From NCBI GenBank assembly GCA_016714765.1, contig JADKCF010000006.1, positions 62,001 to 126,000 of the forward strand: a stretch of 64,000 bases of DNA. The letters are read 5' to 3'. The notes beneath the pieces were generated by a model. The model worked only from the letters and a program-made list of their open reading frames with translations. It made no database searches and had not been told where the DNA came from. Below are positions 31,187-41,953 of the stretch, piece by piece; within the stretch, counting starts at the first letter, position 1, and every line of letters begins with the position of its first letter. This DNA is from Saprospiraceae bacterium (GTDB lineage Bacteria > Bacteroidota > Bacteroidia > Chitinophagales > Saprospiraceae). The translations under genes were made by a program, and so were the position numbers.

Positions 31187-32695
31187 TTTAGGGTTACGGT
31201 TATATATAATTTTATTGGGACATTAATTTCCTTGCCATCATATTTAGCAGAAGAAATTTTAATTGAATTCATAATTTTGCTTTGAAAATCACTGTAATCA
31301 TTAAACTGCTCCATGCAATTTAATTTTAATGATGTTTCAAGCCAAAACTCCAAAATTGGAGTTTCAGAAATGAACATTGCAGAATTAGCATCACTAATGA
31401 AATTTTTAACGATTTGAAGTATTTCAATTTCATTTAGTAATTTTGCGGATTGATATTTAGAAGAAGTTACTGGGTATATCATATTATTGGCTACAAGATC
31501 ATCAGGTATAATTCTGACAAATATTTTAATATTAATCTCTTCACTTTTTGGATAATTTTGATATAAATAAATATTTTCTGCCATATCTGATGGTTCTTCT
31601 TTTATGACAAGTCCATTTTTCCAATGAATCGATTTTCTTGTAGTTTCAACATTATTTGAAAATTTCCTTGATTTTATCAATATACTACCAAAATACTCAT
31701 TTTCTGAAATTTTATAATATCTTTTGTATTCCCTTGTATAGGAAATGTTATCATCGTCTGAATCTAAAATATTGTATATTGTACCATTGCCATCTCTATA
31801 TGAAACATTTCCAAGACTATCATAACCAACAACACTTTCAATTTCCTTCCCATAAGGCAAAGAAAAACTTAAGACTCCATTTTTATGATAATATCTTTCC
31901 TCTGGTTTATCAGACGAAACTTCTTTAATTTTTACATTATTATAGTTGTATGTTCTTTTAAAAAGTTTACCATTTTGAACTTTTGCAATTGTTTTATTTT
32001 TAAAAACCTGCAAAAGTATATTAAAGATTGATTGTTCGTTTAGAGAATCATTTATGAAATAATTTATCTCTGAACTTGAAAATATGTAGTTTTTAATAGG
32101 CACTAAACTCCTAATATTATTAAATTTGTACTCTTCAACATCGTTGATATAAGGTATATTATAGATGAATTTTGATTGATTATTTTGTAAATTATATCGT
32201 TTCCCATCAGGTTGGAGAAAAAAATCTTGCTTAAAAAACCAATTTTCAATATATTCATTTATTGGTTCCTTATTTAGATTATAATACTTAGATGTTATAG
32301 CCCCAATTTGAGCTCTCGAATACTCAGAAGAATACCCAGCTTTATATGTTTCACTGCCATTTAAAGTGTACCATTTATCAAATTCTTCAATTAATTGCTC
32401 AAATTCACCACAATTACAATTATTTAAAAACTTCAATATATTTTTAAAATTATAAAAATTTTCTTTTTGAAATGCATGATTATAAAAATCTCTTAAGGTG
32501 TTGATTTGGGCATAAGCAAGCTGATCATTTGATAATGTCTCAGGTTGATTGATTAATTTATAATATAAATAATTGCCTTGTAATTTATTGTAATATTGAT
32601 ACGGATTTAAAGTAACTAATGCTTGGCTGTTTAACCTATTGAAGATAAAGTCAATATAATCAATATAAAGACATTTTTAAAAAAATTGATTCCAT
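31183..32695 (-). CDS. AT-rich secreted hypothetical protein overlapping deoB
   Basis: The open frame runs without a stop from 32676 to 31183, but has no ATG at its start. Adding one T in each of two T runs on the coding strand (near 32680-32686 and 32632-32634) joins it to an ATG at 32695 and gives a classic signal peptide (MESIFFKNVFILIILTLSS, then GLNSQA). The mature part, about 480 residues, is rich in Asn, Tyr, Ile and Lys, with a central stretch resembling MORN/YwqK-type repeats (YYHKNGVLSFSLPYG; GNVSYRDGNGTIYN). It is clearly more AT-rich than its neighbours, suggesting recent acquisition. Its stop overlaps the deoB start (ATGA). Not recognised; the start rests on inferred corrections. 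Confidence 0.6.
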
Positions 32696-32796
32696 TAGGT
32701 TTTAAATTTAATAAAAATTCGACAAAATATAAATATAACTTATCGTTCAAATTAGCTTCATATTTTATAAGTTGTCTTTCAACTAATCAATCCTAC

Positions 32797-33941
32797 TTAC
32801 CCTTCCTTCAGTATATTACGGCTTATCACCAATTTTTGTATCTCGGATGTACCTTCTCCTATCGTGCACAACTTTGAATCCTGAAAAATTTCTCTACGGG
32901 GAAATCTTTGGTGTAGCCATAACCACCGAATATCTGGATGGCATCTGTGGCTATTTGCACGCATATTTCTGAAGCATAGTATTTGGCCATAGCCGAAATG
33001 GTGGTGACCGGCTGATGTGTGTTCTTAAGATGTGCAGATTTCCTTATAAGCAATTCAGCGGCTTGGATTTTAGTGGCCATATCTGCCAGTTTAAATGCAA
33101 TTGCCTGGAAATTGGCAATAGGCTGACCGAATTGTTCTCTTTCTTTAGCATATTTTACTGAGGCTTCGTAGGCTCCTTTGGCAATGCCCAGTGAGAGGGC
33201 AGCAATACTGATCCTGCCACCATCCAGTATTTTCATAGATTGGATAAATCCTTCGCCAACCTTGCCGAGTATCTGTGATTGGTGTACACGACAATTGTCA
33301 AAAATCATTTCTGCCGTTTCAGATGCACGCATTCCCAGTTTATTCTCCTTTTTACCGCCTGAAAAACCAGGGGTTCCTCTCTCGACTACAAAAGCTGTAA
33401 TACCGTGGCTGTCCAGTAAATCTCCTGTCCTGGCTAAAACAACAGCTACATCACCGGACTTACCGTGTGTGATCCAGTTTTTAGCACCATTGATGACCCA
33501 ATGCTCACCATCCTGAACGGCCACACATTTCATTCGCATCGCATCTGATCCTGTATTGGCTTCTGTGAGTCCCCAGGCGCCTATCCATTCTCCCGATGCC
33601 AGTTTTGGTAGATATTTTTGTTTCTGTTCTTCATTTCCGAAAGCTAATATGTGCCCTGTACAAAGACTATTGTGTGCCGCCAGACTCAATCCTACAGATC
33701 CGCAAACTTTCGCCACTTCTACTATGATGCTAACATATTCATGATATCCCAAACCTGATCCACCATATTCCTCAGGTACTAAAACCCCCATAAAACCCAA
33801 CTGTCCCAATGCTCTCATCGTTTCTACCGGAAAATACTGCGCTTCATCCCATTCCATCACATGGGGCAGAATGTGCTGATGTGCAAATACACGTGCAGAC
33901 TCTTCTATCATCTGGAGGTTATCAATAGTGTTTGTGGACAT
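32797..33941 (-). CDS. Acyl-CoA dehydrogenase, short-chain type (one frame break near the C-terminus)
   Basis: FAD enzyme that introduces the alpha-beta double bond in acyl-CoA, passing electrons to ETF. About 380 residues when corrected. Motifs: VPEEYGGSGLGYHEY, WGLTEANTGSDAM (FAD/substrate loop), EREQFGQPIANFQAIAFKLADM and QIFGGYGYTKDFPVEKFFRD. The frame breaks near 32880; one added G in AGGAT restores DSKLCTIGEGTSEIQ, which carries the catalytic Glu, and the end at a TAA at 32797-32799. Without the correction the protein lacks its catalytic base. It has its own TATATTTG element. Resembles butyryl-CoA dehydrogenases; chain-length preference is inference. Confidence 0.93.
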
Positions 33942-33978
33942 GATTTTGATTTAAATTTTACTGCTTTAAAACGAACTG

Positions 33979-33986
33979 CAAATATA
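33979..33986 (-). promoter_or_regulatory. Candidate -7 element (TATATTTG) for the acyl-CoA dehydrogenase
   Basis: The minus strand reads TATATTTG, 37 bp upstream of the ATG at 33941; matches TAnnTTTG. Confidence 0.45.
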
Positions 33987-34041
33987 ATTGTTTTGAATCA
34001 GTAGAAATAATAATATCTCACTTTCTGATTTAATATTACAA

Positions 34042-34707
34042 ATGCATAAAATGAGGCTTTTATTGTGCTTATGGTTGATATCCAGTATTATGTCAGGATG
34101 CAGAATCTATGGAACTGAAATTTCTACCACAAATCATTGGTTTGAGCTGATAGAAAATACTTATAGAAAGGAGTTGATGGCGGACCAGCTTTATCCATAT
34201 GACTGCAGGATTTTGGTTTCTAAAAATGAAAACCGCATAATGAGTACCCAAAATGACAAAGTGATCATATATCTGCTACCATACGAAAAGATCAAAGTAG
34301 ATGAAAAAATGCTCCTGGAGGAATATTTTCAGCAGGTTCGGCATCTATACCCTACCCGACAGGACTTCATCAATGAATATTACACCGTTTTCAAGACCTG
34401 TCTCATCATGAGCGACCTGGTATTGTATGGGCTCCATGATAGTAAACTTGAGGTTTCCAATACCGATATTTTTGTTTTTTCGATAACCTTTTTGAAAAAG
34501 CATAAACAACTGGGCGTCAATACTGACAGACTGGCAGCGGTTTACACTTGTCTTGCTGCCTACTACAAAAACACGCTGAATAAAAACTCCAAATCTCTTT
34601 TCGATGAAGAAGCTATTATATCAGCTAACAAGGCATTTGAGCTTTCAAAGGTTACCGGTTTTGATGAAACTAAAAAAAAGCTATCAACTTTCAATTTTTC
34701 GAAATAA
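34042..34707 (+). CDS. Hypothetical lipoprotein
   Basis: 221 residues. A signal peptide (MRLLLCLWLISSIMSGC) ends in a lipobox with Cys near residue 20. The rest is soluble and mostly helical, with no motif I recognise; DRLAAVYTCLAAYYKNTLN and ANKAFELSKVTG hint at TPR-like helical pairs. It is divergent from the acyl-CoA dehydrogenase and 80 bp ahead of the S41-like gene. Probably periplasmic or outer-membrane attached; role unknown. Confidence 0.65.
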   Translation: MHKMRLLLCLWLISSIMSGCRIYGTEISTTNHWFELIENTYRKELMADQLYPYDCRILVSKNENRIMSTQNDKVIIYLLPYEKIKVDEKMLLEEYFQQVRHLYPTRQDFINEYYTVFKTCLIMSDLVLYGLHDSKLEVSNTDIFVFSITFLKKHKQLGVNTDRLAAVYTCLAAYYKNTLNKNSKSLFDEEAIISANKAFELSKVTGFDETKKKLSTFNFSK

Positions 34708-34787
34708 ATTGACCATTTTTGCCACAAAACTTGAATGTAACTTGCTATCTATAATGATTTTTGCATAATGACATTAAAATTACTTTT

Positions 34788-36176
34788 ATGATTTCCTTTT
34801 TCAGCAAATATTGGCACTCCATGTTTTTCAAAATCAAATACATACTGTTGATCCATGTGCTCTGCACTAGTTTAGTAGCAAAAGGCCAAGCCAAGATAAG
34901 TATAGATTGGTCCAAAGATCTGGAATATCTAAAGACCGAATTACCGGTTATGCACAGCAATTTATTTTTTCAATATCCCCAAGCATCCTACAATGCAGAT
35001 ATTGAACATCTCAAGAGTCAGATAGGCGTCATAAGCGATGAAAGCATGTTCATAAAAATCCAGCAATTATTGGTAAAAATCGGCGATTCGCATACGGCAT
35101 CCAATTTTATGAGTCATCTGCCTAACATGTATCTCCCTATCTTCGTAGAAGCATATGAAGAAGGTATTTTTGTAGTAGGTGTAGTGAATATTGATGGGTC
35201 AATAATGGGAAACAAACTTATAAGTATCAATGGACATCCATTAAAAACGATTATCGATAGCGTTAAAACTCTTTATGTTGCTGAAAATGAATCTTGGCAC
35301 AAAAAAAATGTCAAAAGCTATTTGGTAAACTTTGACTTCCTAAAATATTTTGGCTTTGCAGACAAAGAAAAAGTCAAACTACAAATGGAAAATTACTACG
35401 GAATCCCTATGGAAGTATCTGTAAAAGCCATAGAAAGTGATGAGGTAGAAAAGGAAGATGTAGAATATGTCAGATGGAGCAATAGAAAAAACTTAAGACC
35501 CAGAACAAGTGCGATATTTGGTCACAAATATTTTGCAAAGGACAGCCTTTACTTTGTAATGTACAATAAATGCACAGGGAGAGAAAATGCACAAATACAA
35601 GCCATTAATGACTCGTTGGATATGGGTTTGAGCATGAATTGTGGCACTAAAACCAAGGTCAGCAACAAATCAAATTTAAAAAAAGATGTTAAACCGCTAC
35701 CCTATTTTCGCAGCTTCAGAGATTCTGTCTTCCACACTATAAAAACCCAACCAGTCAAAAAACTAGTATTCGATCTTAGTAGAAATGGTGGCGGAGCTAC
35801 AAGTCAAGGTTCATTGATGATAGAACAACTGGCCCAAATGATAGATACAACAAAAAAAACCAAAGTTTATGTCATAGTGGGAAGGAGGACATTTTCTGCA
35901 GCATTGATTCATACCATGGAGTTAAAACGAATGCTCAATGCTACAATACTCGGGGAACCAACAGGTGGCAAGCCAAGCTTTTATGGTGGCACTGATTCGA
36001 GGTATCTGCCATCTTCATGTCTTCGTATCTATTTTGCAAGAAGTAAAAGAAATACATCCTTAGATAAAGAGGTTCTTAAATCAGAAAGTGTGATCCCTGA
36101 TGTGGTTTTTCCTGTGACCTTTGAGAGTGTCACTTCAGGCAATGACCCTATATTCAGATGGATTCTAAACCAGTAG
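34788..36176 (+). CDS. S41-family peptidase-like secreted protein
   Basis: About 462 residues from the ATG at 34788, with an N-terminal hydrophobic signal (YILLIHVLCTSLVAKGQ). QQLLVKIGDSHTA matches the N-terminal region of tail-specific-protease relatives, a PDZ-like section follows (GNKLISINGHPLKTII), and the catalytic domain is LVFDLSRNGGGATSQGS, VIVGRRTFSAALIH with the candidate nucleophile Ser, and ILGEPTGGKPSFYG. The general-base Lys expected a few residues after the Ser is not obvious (SAALIHTMELKRML). It may be an active S41 protease or an inactive relative. Likely periplasmic. Confidence 0.78.
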   Translation: MISFFSKYWHSMFFKIKYILLIHVLCTSLVAKGQAKISIDWSKDLEYLKTELPVMHSNLFFQYPQASYNADIEHLKSQIGVISDESMFIKIQQLLVKIGDSHTASNFMSHLPNMYLPIFVEAYEEGIFVVGVVNIDGSIMGNKLISINGHPLKTIIDSVKTLYVAENESWHKKNVKSYLVNFDFLKYFGFADKEKVKLQMENYYGIPMEVSVKAIESDEVEKEDVEYVRWSNRKNLRPRTSAIFGHKYFAKDSLYFVMYNKCTGRENAQIQAINDSLDMGLSMNCGTKTKVSNKSNLKKDVKPLPYFRSFRDSVFHTIKTQPVKKLVFDLSRNGGGATSQGSLMIEQLAQMIDTTKKTKVYVIVGRRTFSAALIHTMELKRMLNATILGEPTGGKPSFYGGTDSRYLPSSCLRIYFARSKRNTSLDKEVLKSESVIPDVVFPVTFESVTSGNDPIFRWILNQ

Positions 36177-36234
36177 TCGGATACAATTATTTTTTTCGTT
36201 TTCCGCCTACGACCCGTATTATGTAAATATCTCT

Positions 36235-36242
36235 TACTTTTG
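36235..36242 (+). promoter_or_regulatory. Candidate -7 element (TACTTTTG) for the FAD-dependent oxidoreductase
   Basis: TACTTTTG matches TAnnTTTG, 21 bp before the ATG at 36264. Confidence 0.5.
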
Positions 36243-36263
36243 CACGAGAAATAGCCAAACGGC

Positions 36264-37829
36264 ATGATCAAGCAGGTTGAAGTAAAAATTTTTCCGGACC
36301 AACTCCATAATCAAGAGTATATTCGTTCACTCATACATCACAAGATAAAGAGTGATGCCGCCGCCATCAGAGATACCATCCTGGTCAAAAAATCTATTGA
36401 TGCAAGAGGAAAACGGCCTGTTTACCTCCTTAGGTATGATGTATATATCGACGATTCTTACGAGGCACCGACACCGAATCTAGAAAAATATGCGGATGTA
36501 ACCGACAAACAGAGGGTCATTATCATAGGTGCCGGACCCGCAGGTTATTTCGCAGCACTTGAATGCCTTGAATCAGGGCTAAAACCGATTGTACTGGAGC
36601 GGGGCAAGGATGTCAGAGAACGAAGAAGAGATCTGAAAGCTATCCAACAGGAAGGTATTGTCCATCCGGATTCCAATTACTGTTTTGGTGAAGGAGGCGC
36701 CGGAACTTACAGCGACGGTAAGCTATACACCAGATCACATAAGAGAGGTACCATACTCAAAGTATTACAACTACTAGTAGAGCACGGTGCAGACCCGGAC
36801 ATACTTACAGACGCCCACCCTCATATCGGCAGCAACAAACTTCCAGTCATCATTGCCGCCATTAGAGCCACTATCGAGAGGTTCGGTGGAGAGGTACATT
36901 TCGGACACAGAGTCACTGATCTGATTATCCGGGATCAACAGATACAAGGTGTACAATGTGGGCAAACTTGGGTCCCGGGCAAAGCAGTCATCCTGGCCAC
37001 AGGTCATTCTGCCAGAGATATCTATCAAATCCTGGTTAATCACAATATAAAGATCGAAGCAAAACCTTTTGCACTAGGTCTAAGAATAGAACACGCCCAA
37101 TCATACATAGACAAAACTCAATATAATCAAATCGAAAGAGAGGAAAACCTTCCAGCCAGCAGTTACAGTGTGGTGACACAAGTGGAAGGCAAAGGTGTGT
37201 TTTCTTTCTGTATGTGCCCCGGTGGATTAGTCGTACCTGCATCTACGGCACCTGGAGAGATTGTAGTCAATGGCATGTCACTGAGCAGAAGAGACAGTCC
37301 TTTTGCCAATTCAGGTTTTGTAACTTCAGTAGAACTGGATGAATTGCACAAAAATGGATATGATGGCGTATTTGCTGCTCTTGACTTTCAGGCGGAAGTA
37401 GAAAAAAAGATGTTTGCAGCAGGAGACGGCACTCAAAGGGCACCAGCACAAAGAGTTGAAGATTTTGTACATGGCAGACTTTCACCAGAGCTCAACCCTA
37501 CCTCGTACATACCAGGATTGATATCCGCGCCACTACATACTATATTGCCCCGATTTATTTATGAAAGATTGAAACAGGGCCTGATAGACATCGATAAAAA
37601 AATGAAAGGCTACCTTACCAACAAAGCCAATATCATAGGTGTCGAAAGTCGTACTTCTGCTCCGATCAGAATACCTCGTGACCCTGAGACCCTTATGCAT
37701 CCGGAAATCTTTGGATTATTTCCATGTGGAGAAGGGGCAGGTTATGCAGGAGGTATTATTTCTGCTGCCATGGACGGCCAGAATGTGGTAATTGCCATTA
37801 AAAATAAATTTTCCTTTACGGCTTCTTAA
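36264..37829 (+). CDS. FAD-dependent oxidoreductase (COG2509-type uncharacterised dehydrogenase)
   Basis: 521 residues, intact. An N-terminal domain of about 80 residues precedes the Rossmann motif VIIIGAGPAGYFAALEC; VLERGKDVRERRRD and YCFGEGGAGTYSDGKLYTR are hallmark stretches of the COG2509 FAD proteins. The C-terminus closes with GLFPCGEGAGYAGGIISAA, the second FAD-contact motif. The reaction of this widely conserved family is not established. It is followed after 15 bp by the DoxX gene, so they are probably co-transcribed. Confidence 0.85.
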   Translation: MIKQVEVKIFPDQLHNQEYIRSLIHHKIKSDAAAIRDTILVKKSIDARGKRPVYLLRYDVYIDDSYEAPTPNLEKYADVTDKQRVIIIGAGPAGYFAALECLESGLKPIVLERGKDVRERRRDLKAIQQEGIVHPDSNYCFGEGGAGTYSDGKLYTRSHKRGTILKVLQLLVEHGADPDILTDAHPHIGSNKLPVIIAAIRATIERFGGEVHFGHRVTDLIIRDQQIQGVQCGQTWVPGKAVILATGHSARDIYQILVNHNIKIEAKPFALGLRIEHAQSYIDKTQYNQIEREENLPASSYSVVTQVEGKGVFSFCMCPGGLVVPASTAPGEIVVNGMSLSRRDSPFANSGFVTSVELDELHKNGYDGVFAALDFQAEVEKKMFAAGDGTQRAPAQRVEDFVHGRLSPELNPTSYIPGLISAPLHTILPRFIYERLKQGLIDIDKKMKGYLTNKANIIGVESRTSAPIRIPRDPETLMHPEIFGLFPCGEGAGYAGGIISAAMDGQNVVIAIKNKFSFTAS

Positions 37830-37844
37830 GTCTATATTTGCGGG

Positions 37845-38261
37845 ATGAAGGACATAGCAGAACTCCTGGCCAGAATTTTGATTGCATTTGTATTTATTTA
37901 CGAAGCCCTCGATGCATTGGTTTTTTTTAGCAAGACTAAAGCAACCATGACAGCATATGGCTTGGTTTGGCAGCAGGATTTACTTCTTAAGTTTTTGATA
38001 ATTATCCTTTTATTGGGAGGAATCCTGGTATTGATCGGCTACCATGCCAGATTTGGAGCGACTTTACTGCTTGTATACTGGCTGCCTTTTACGCTGATTG
38101 TCTATTCGTTTTGGGATGATAATCCTGAATACAAAAGACTTCATGCACTCTATTTTATGCGTAATCTTGCTTTGTGCGGGGGTCTTTTCCTTCTGATTGC
38201 TAATGGTGCCGGAAAGTACAGTGTCAAAAGATTGATTTATATCATGAAATTACCCCACTAA
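37845..38261 (+). CDS. DoxX family membrane protein
   Basis: 138 residues with four predicted transmembrane helices (LLARILIAFVFIYEALDAL; LLLKFLIIILLLGGILVLI; ATLLLVYWLPFTLIVYSFW; LALCGGLFLLIANGAG), the DoxX/SURF4-like plan. GYHARFGATLLL between helices 2 and 3 is typical. It follows the FAD oxidoreductase by 15 bp. The family is tied to redox or oxidative-stress membrane complexes in some bacteria; the role here is unknown. Confidence 0.8.
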   Translation: MKDIAELLARILIAFVFIYEALDALVFFSKTKATMTAYGLVWQQDLLLKFLIIILLLGGILVLIGYHARFGATLLLVYWLPFTLIVYSFWDDNPEYKRLHALYFMRNLALCGGLFLLIANGAGKYSVKRLIYIMKLPH

Positions 38262-38305
38262 TCAAATCATTATCTAAAAATATACTTACCTAATGTTTTA
38301 ATGAG

Positions 38306-39809
38306 ATGAGTATTAAATTATATTTACTAAAAATAGCCTCGGCCTTGACTGCCCGTAAAGTCGATAAATGGAGAAAAACTGCAGTGCAGGATCAGGAAAG
38401 GATCATGTCTGAGCTGGTATCAAAAGCCGCTAATACTCTATTCGGAAAGGACCATCATTTTGATAAAATAAAAAACTATTCGGATTTTAAATCCAGGATA
38501 CCAGTCAGGGATTATGAGGACCTGAGATCATATATAGACAAAGTAACCAATGGCCAGCCAGATGTGCTTTGGCCCGGCAAACCCAAATACTTTGCCAAAA
38601 CATCAGGGACTACCAGTGGTGTAAAATACATTCCTATTTCCACTGAAAGTATGCCCAATCATATAACTACTGCAAGAAATGCCATGCTCAACTATTTTCA
38701 TCAAAGTGGCAACACAGATGTCTTCAGAGGCAAGCTTATCTTCTTATCCGGCTCACCTGTCCTGGATAAAAAAGGAGGAATAGCAACAGGCAGACTCTCC
38801 GGTATTGTCAACCATGAAGTCCCTGCTTGGGTGCGTACCAATCAACTCCCTTCATATGAAACCAACTGTATAGATGACTGGGAAAGTAAACTTGAAAAAA
38901 TAGTAGAAGAAACACTCACACAGGATATGCGCCTCATCAGTGGTATTCCTCCTTGGGTGCAAATGTATTATGAACGCCTGCTGGAAAAATCAGGAAAAAA
39001 AAACGATACGGGAGCTATTCCCAAATTATAGTCTGTTTATGTATGGCGGAGTCAATTTCGAACCATACAGAGCAAGACTGGAAGAGCTTGTAGGAGGCAG
39101 GATGGATAGTATAGAGACATATCCGGCTTCAGAAGGATTTATAGCATTTCAGGATGATAAAGATGACTCCGGGCTATTGCTCAATACCGCTTCAGGAATA
39201 TTCTTTGAGTTCATACCTGTCGAAAAGGCATTTGATAAAAATCCGGACAGATTGATGCTAAGCCAGGTAGAGCTACACAAAGATTATGCACTGGTCATTA
39301 ACAATAATGCGGGTCTTTGGGGATATGATATAGGAGATTGTGTCAGATTTGTTAGTCTGGATCCATATAAACTGATAGTCAGCGGACGGGTCAAACATTA
39401 TATTTCTGCTTTTGGTGAGCATGTGATAGGCAAAGAAGTGGAAGAAGCGATACTTAAAGTGGCCTCGGAACACAAGATCAGCATCGTGGAGTTTACTGTG
39501 GCACCGCAGGTAAACCCTAAGGACAGGTCTGCGCCTTTTCATGAATGGTTTGTAGAATTCAATATTGTCCCGGAAGATATGAAAAAATTTGCCAGAGAAG
39601 TAGATGAAGAGATGTGTAAACAAAATATTTACTATGAAGACCTCATCAAAGGTAATATACTTCAGCCACTCAAGATAAGGCCAATGCAAAAAGACGCATT
39701 CAGAGAATATATGAAATCACAGGGTAAGCTGGGAGGACAAAACAAAGTACCCAGGCTTTCAAATGACAGGAAAATCGCCGACTTACTTGCTGCCTGGACT
39801 TTAAAATAA
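38306..39809 (+). CDS. GH3-family acyl-adenylate/acyl-amino-acid synthetase-like protein (one frame break)
   Basis: About 500 residues once one A is removed from the run of nine A at 38995-39003 (junction KSGKKTIRELFPNY). The adenylate-forming ATP motif is FAKTSGTTSGVKYIP near residue 95; SLFMYGGVNFEPY, ETYPASEGFIAFQ and NNAGLWGYDIGDCVRF follow, and SGRVKHYISAFGEHV marks the C-terminal hinge. Plant GH3 enzymes conjugate amino acids to carboxylates such as auxin; bacterial members are common in Bacteroidota and largely uncharacterised. The upstream half alone would lack most of the active site. Family call is firm; substrate unknown. Confidence 0.9.
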
Positions 39810-39829
39810 AATTTGTTACTAACATAGGA

Positions 39830-41953
39830 TCAACTGAATAGCTGATAAACTATAAAGGCACTAACATAAGCCAGTATGCCCATGAACAGAAACTGTATAA
39901 TCGGCCATTTCCAGGAATCTGTTTCACGTTTTACAATGGCCATGGTACTCATGCACTGGAGTGCAAATACATAAAAAACCAAAAGTGACAAAGCTGTGGC
40001 AGTATTGTAGACCATCTGATCTGTACCCGGACGTATTTCTGCAGCCATTTTTTCACGAATGGTTTTTTCGTCACTTTCTGAGCCAATGCTATATATTGTT
40101 GCCATAGTACCCACAAAAACTTCACGTGCTGCAAATGAAGTAATCAAAGCAATGCCTATCTTCCAGTCAAAACCAAGTGGAGCAATAGCCGGTTCTAACC
40201 ATTTTCCCATATGTCCTATATATGAAGCTTCGATCTTTAGCGATGCTTTCAAATGTTCATATTGTTTATCATCCAGTTGCCGCTCAGTTTTCAGTATATC
40301 CGCCCTGGATTCCGCATTTTCCATGGCAATTCCCGGACCAAAACTGGCCAAAAACCACAGTACCAATGATATAATCACAATCACCTTTCCTGCCTGAACA
40401 ACAAAAGAAGTGACTTTTTCCCAAACAGTCAAAAACACATTTTTCCAGATAGGTGGTTTATAATTCGGTAGTTCGATCATCAAAAATGAGGATCCATCAG
40501 ACTTAAGTATTTTTTTAAAAAACAAAGCAGATAAAAGTGCTCCCAGAATACCCAACAGATAAAGCCCCATAAAAACAAACCCCTGAATGTTAAATATTCC
40601 CAAGACAGTACCCTGAGGGACTACAAAGCCGATCAAAACAGCATATACCGGCAGCCTGGCCGAACAACTGATAAGTGGGCTAACCAGGATAGTGATGAGA
40701 CGCTCCTTGGGATTGCTGATTGTGCGGGCGGACATGATTGCTGGAATGGCGCAGGCTCCGCTGGAAATAAGCGCCACCATGCTCCTGCCGTTCATTCCGA
40801 ATCGCTGCATTATAGAATCAAACATAAAAACTACTCTGCTCATATATCCTGATTCCTCCAGCAATGCTATTAAAAAAAATAAAATAGCAATCTGAGGAAC
40901 AAAGACCAGTACACCACCTAACCCTGCTAGTAGCCCATTGACAAGTAAGTCTGTCCACCATACATCCGTGAGATGTTTATCCAGATAAGCTCCAGCTAGA
41001 GCAAATCCTTCTTCTATCATATCCATGGGATAGGAAGCCCACGAAAATATAGCCTGAAAAATAAAAAACATGATAACGAAAAAAAACACCGGTCCTAAAA
41101 AACGGTGTGTGATGATTTCATCTATTTTGTCTGTAGTACTTTTGTGTGCAGAGGCTACTGTGGAAATGGTCTGCCGTACAGTCATCCCATAATCGTCATA
41201 TCTGCGCATGGTCTCCTGCACCTGAAGCCTTATATCATTAAACCCAGATCGTGTCACCAGATCACCAATAAAAACTCTGTTTTTTTCAGTTAGAAAATCT
41301 ATCCATTGAAAATGATGCGCAAGGATTTTACCCCGGTAAAGATTATCTGTACCCAAAGATTTAATAATACGTGAAGCAACAAAGGTTTCATTATCACTTA
41401 GCTGGTAAATGACAGATTTGTCAGGTTTCTTCAATAATTTGAGGTGCTGCTTTAAGGCAAAATCCAATTCATCCAGTTGATAGCCATTTCTCACAGAAGT
41501 ACAGATGACTTTTACACCCAGATACTTTTCCAGGGGCTTTATATCGACAGTTTTACCATCTTTTTCTGCCAGATCTACCATATTCATAACAAAAATCATC
41601 GGAAACCCCAAATCTATGATTTGAGTCGCAAATAATAAATGCCTTTCTAACTGTGTCGCATCTGCCACATAAATGACAAGGTCAGGGTAATTGTCATTAT
41701 CGGGATTTACTAACGTATTGATGACAATTTTCTCTTCTGTAGAATTGGGATACACACTGTATGTGCCGGGAAAATCTATTATTTCTGCCGTTTCATTTTC
41801 TGAAAGACTGATCATCCCGGATTTTTTATCTACGGTAACGCCAGGAAAATTGGAAACATCCTGATGTAAACCAGTCAGATAATTAAATAAGGATGATTTT
41901 CCTGAATTAGGGTTGCCCAGCAGAGCTACGATGGGTCTCCGTCCTGCCTTCAT
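39830..41953 (-). CDS. feoB: FeoB ferrous iron transporter
   Basis: 707 residues, intact. The N-terminal G domain has G1 ALLGNPNSGKSS, G3 DFPGTYS and G4 NMVD, followed by the helical switch. From residue 270 on the membrane part contains the Gate and FeoB-C regions, with cysteines in ISSGACAIPAIMSARTI and SPLISCSARLPVYAV that are conserved along the Fe2+ path. It imports Fe2+ across the inner membrane. It overlaps feoA by 4 bp (ATGA), so translation is coupled. Iron control is suggested by the palindrome ahead of feoA. Secure. Confidence 0.97.
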   Translation of the reverse strand: MKAGRRPIVALLGNPNSGKSSLFNYLTGLHQDVSNFPGVTVDKKSGMISLSENETAEIIDFPGTYSVYPNSTEEKIVINTLVNPDNDNYPDLVIYVADATQLERHLLFATQIIDLGFPMIFVMNMVDLAEKDGKTVDIKPLEKYLGVKVICTSVRNGYQLDELDFALKQHLKLLKKPDKSVIYQLSDNETFVASRIIKSLGTDNLYRGKILAHHFQWIDFLTEKNRVFIGDLVTRSGFNDIRLQVQETMRRYDDYGMTVRQTISTVASAHKSTTDKIDEIITHRFLGPVFFFVIMFFIFQAIFSWASYPMDMIEEGFALAGAYLDKHLTDVWWTDLLVNGLLAGLGGVLVFVPQIAILFFLIALLEESGYMSRVVFMFDSIMQRFGMNGRSMVALISSGACAIPAIMSARTISNPKERLITILVSPLISCSARLPVYAVLIGFVVPQGTVLGIFNIQGFVFMGLYLLGILGALLSALFFKKILKSDGSSFLMIELPNYKPPIWKNVFLTVWEKVTSFVVQAGKVIVIISLVLWFLASFGPGIAMENAESRADILKTERQLDDKQYEHLKASLKIEASYIGHMGKWLEPAIAPLGFDWKIGIALITSFAAREVFVGTMATIYSIGSESDEKTIREKMAAEIRPGTDQMVYNTATALSLLVFYVFALQCMSTMAIVKRETDSWKWPIIQFLFMGILAYVSAFIVYQLFS

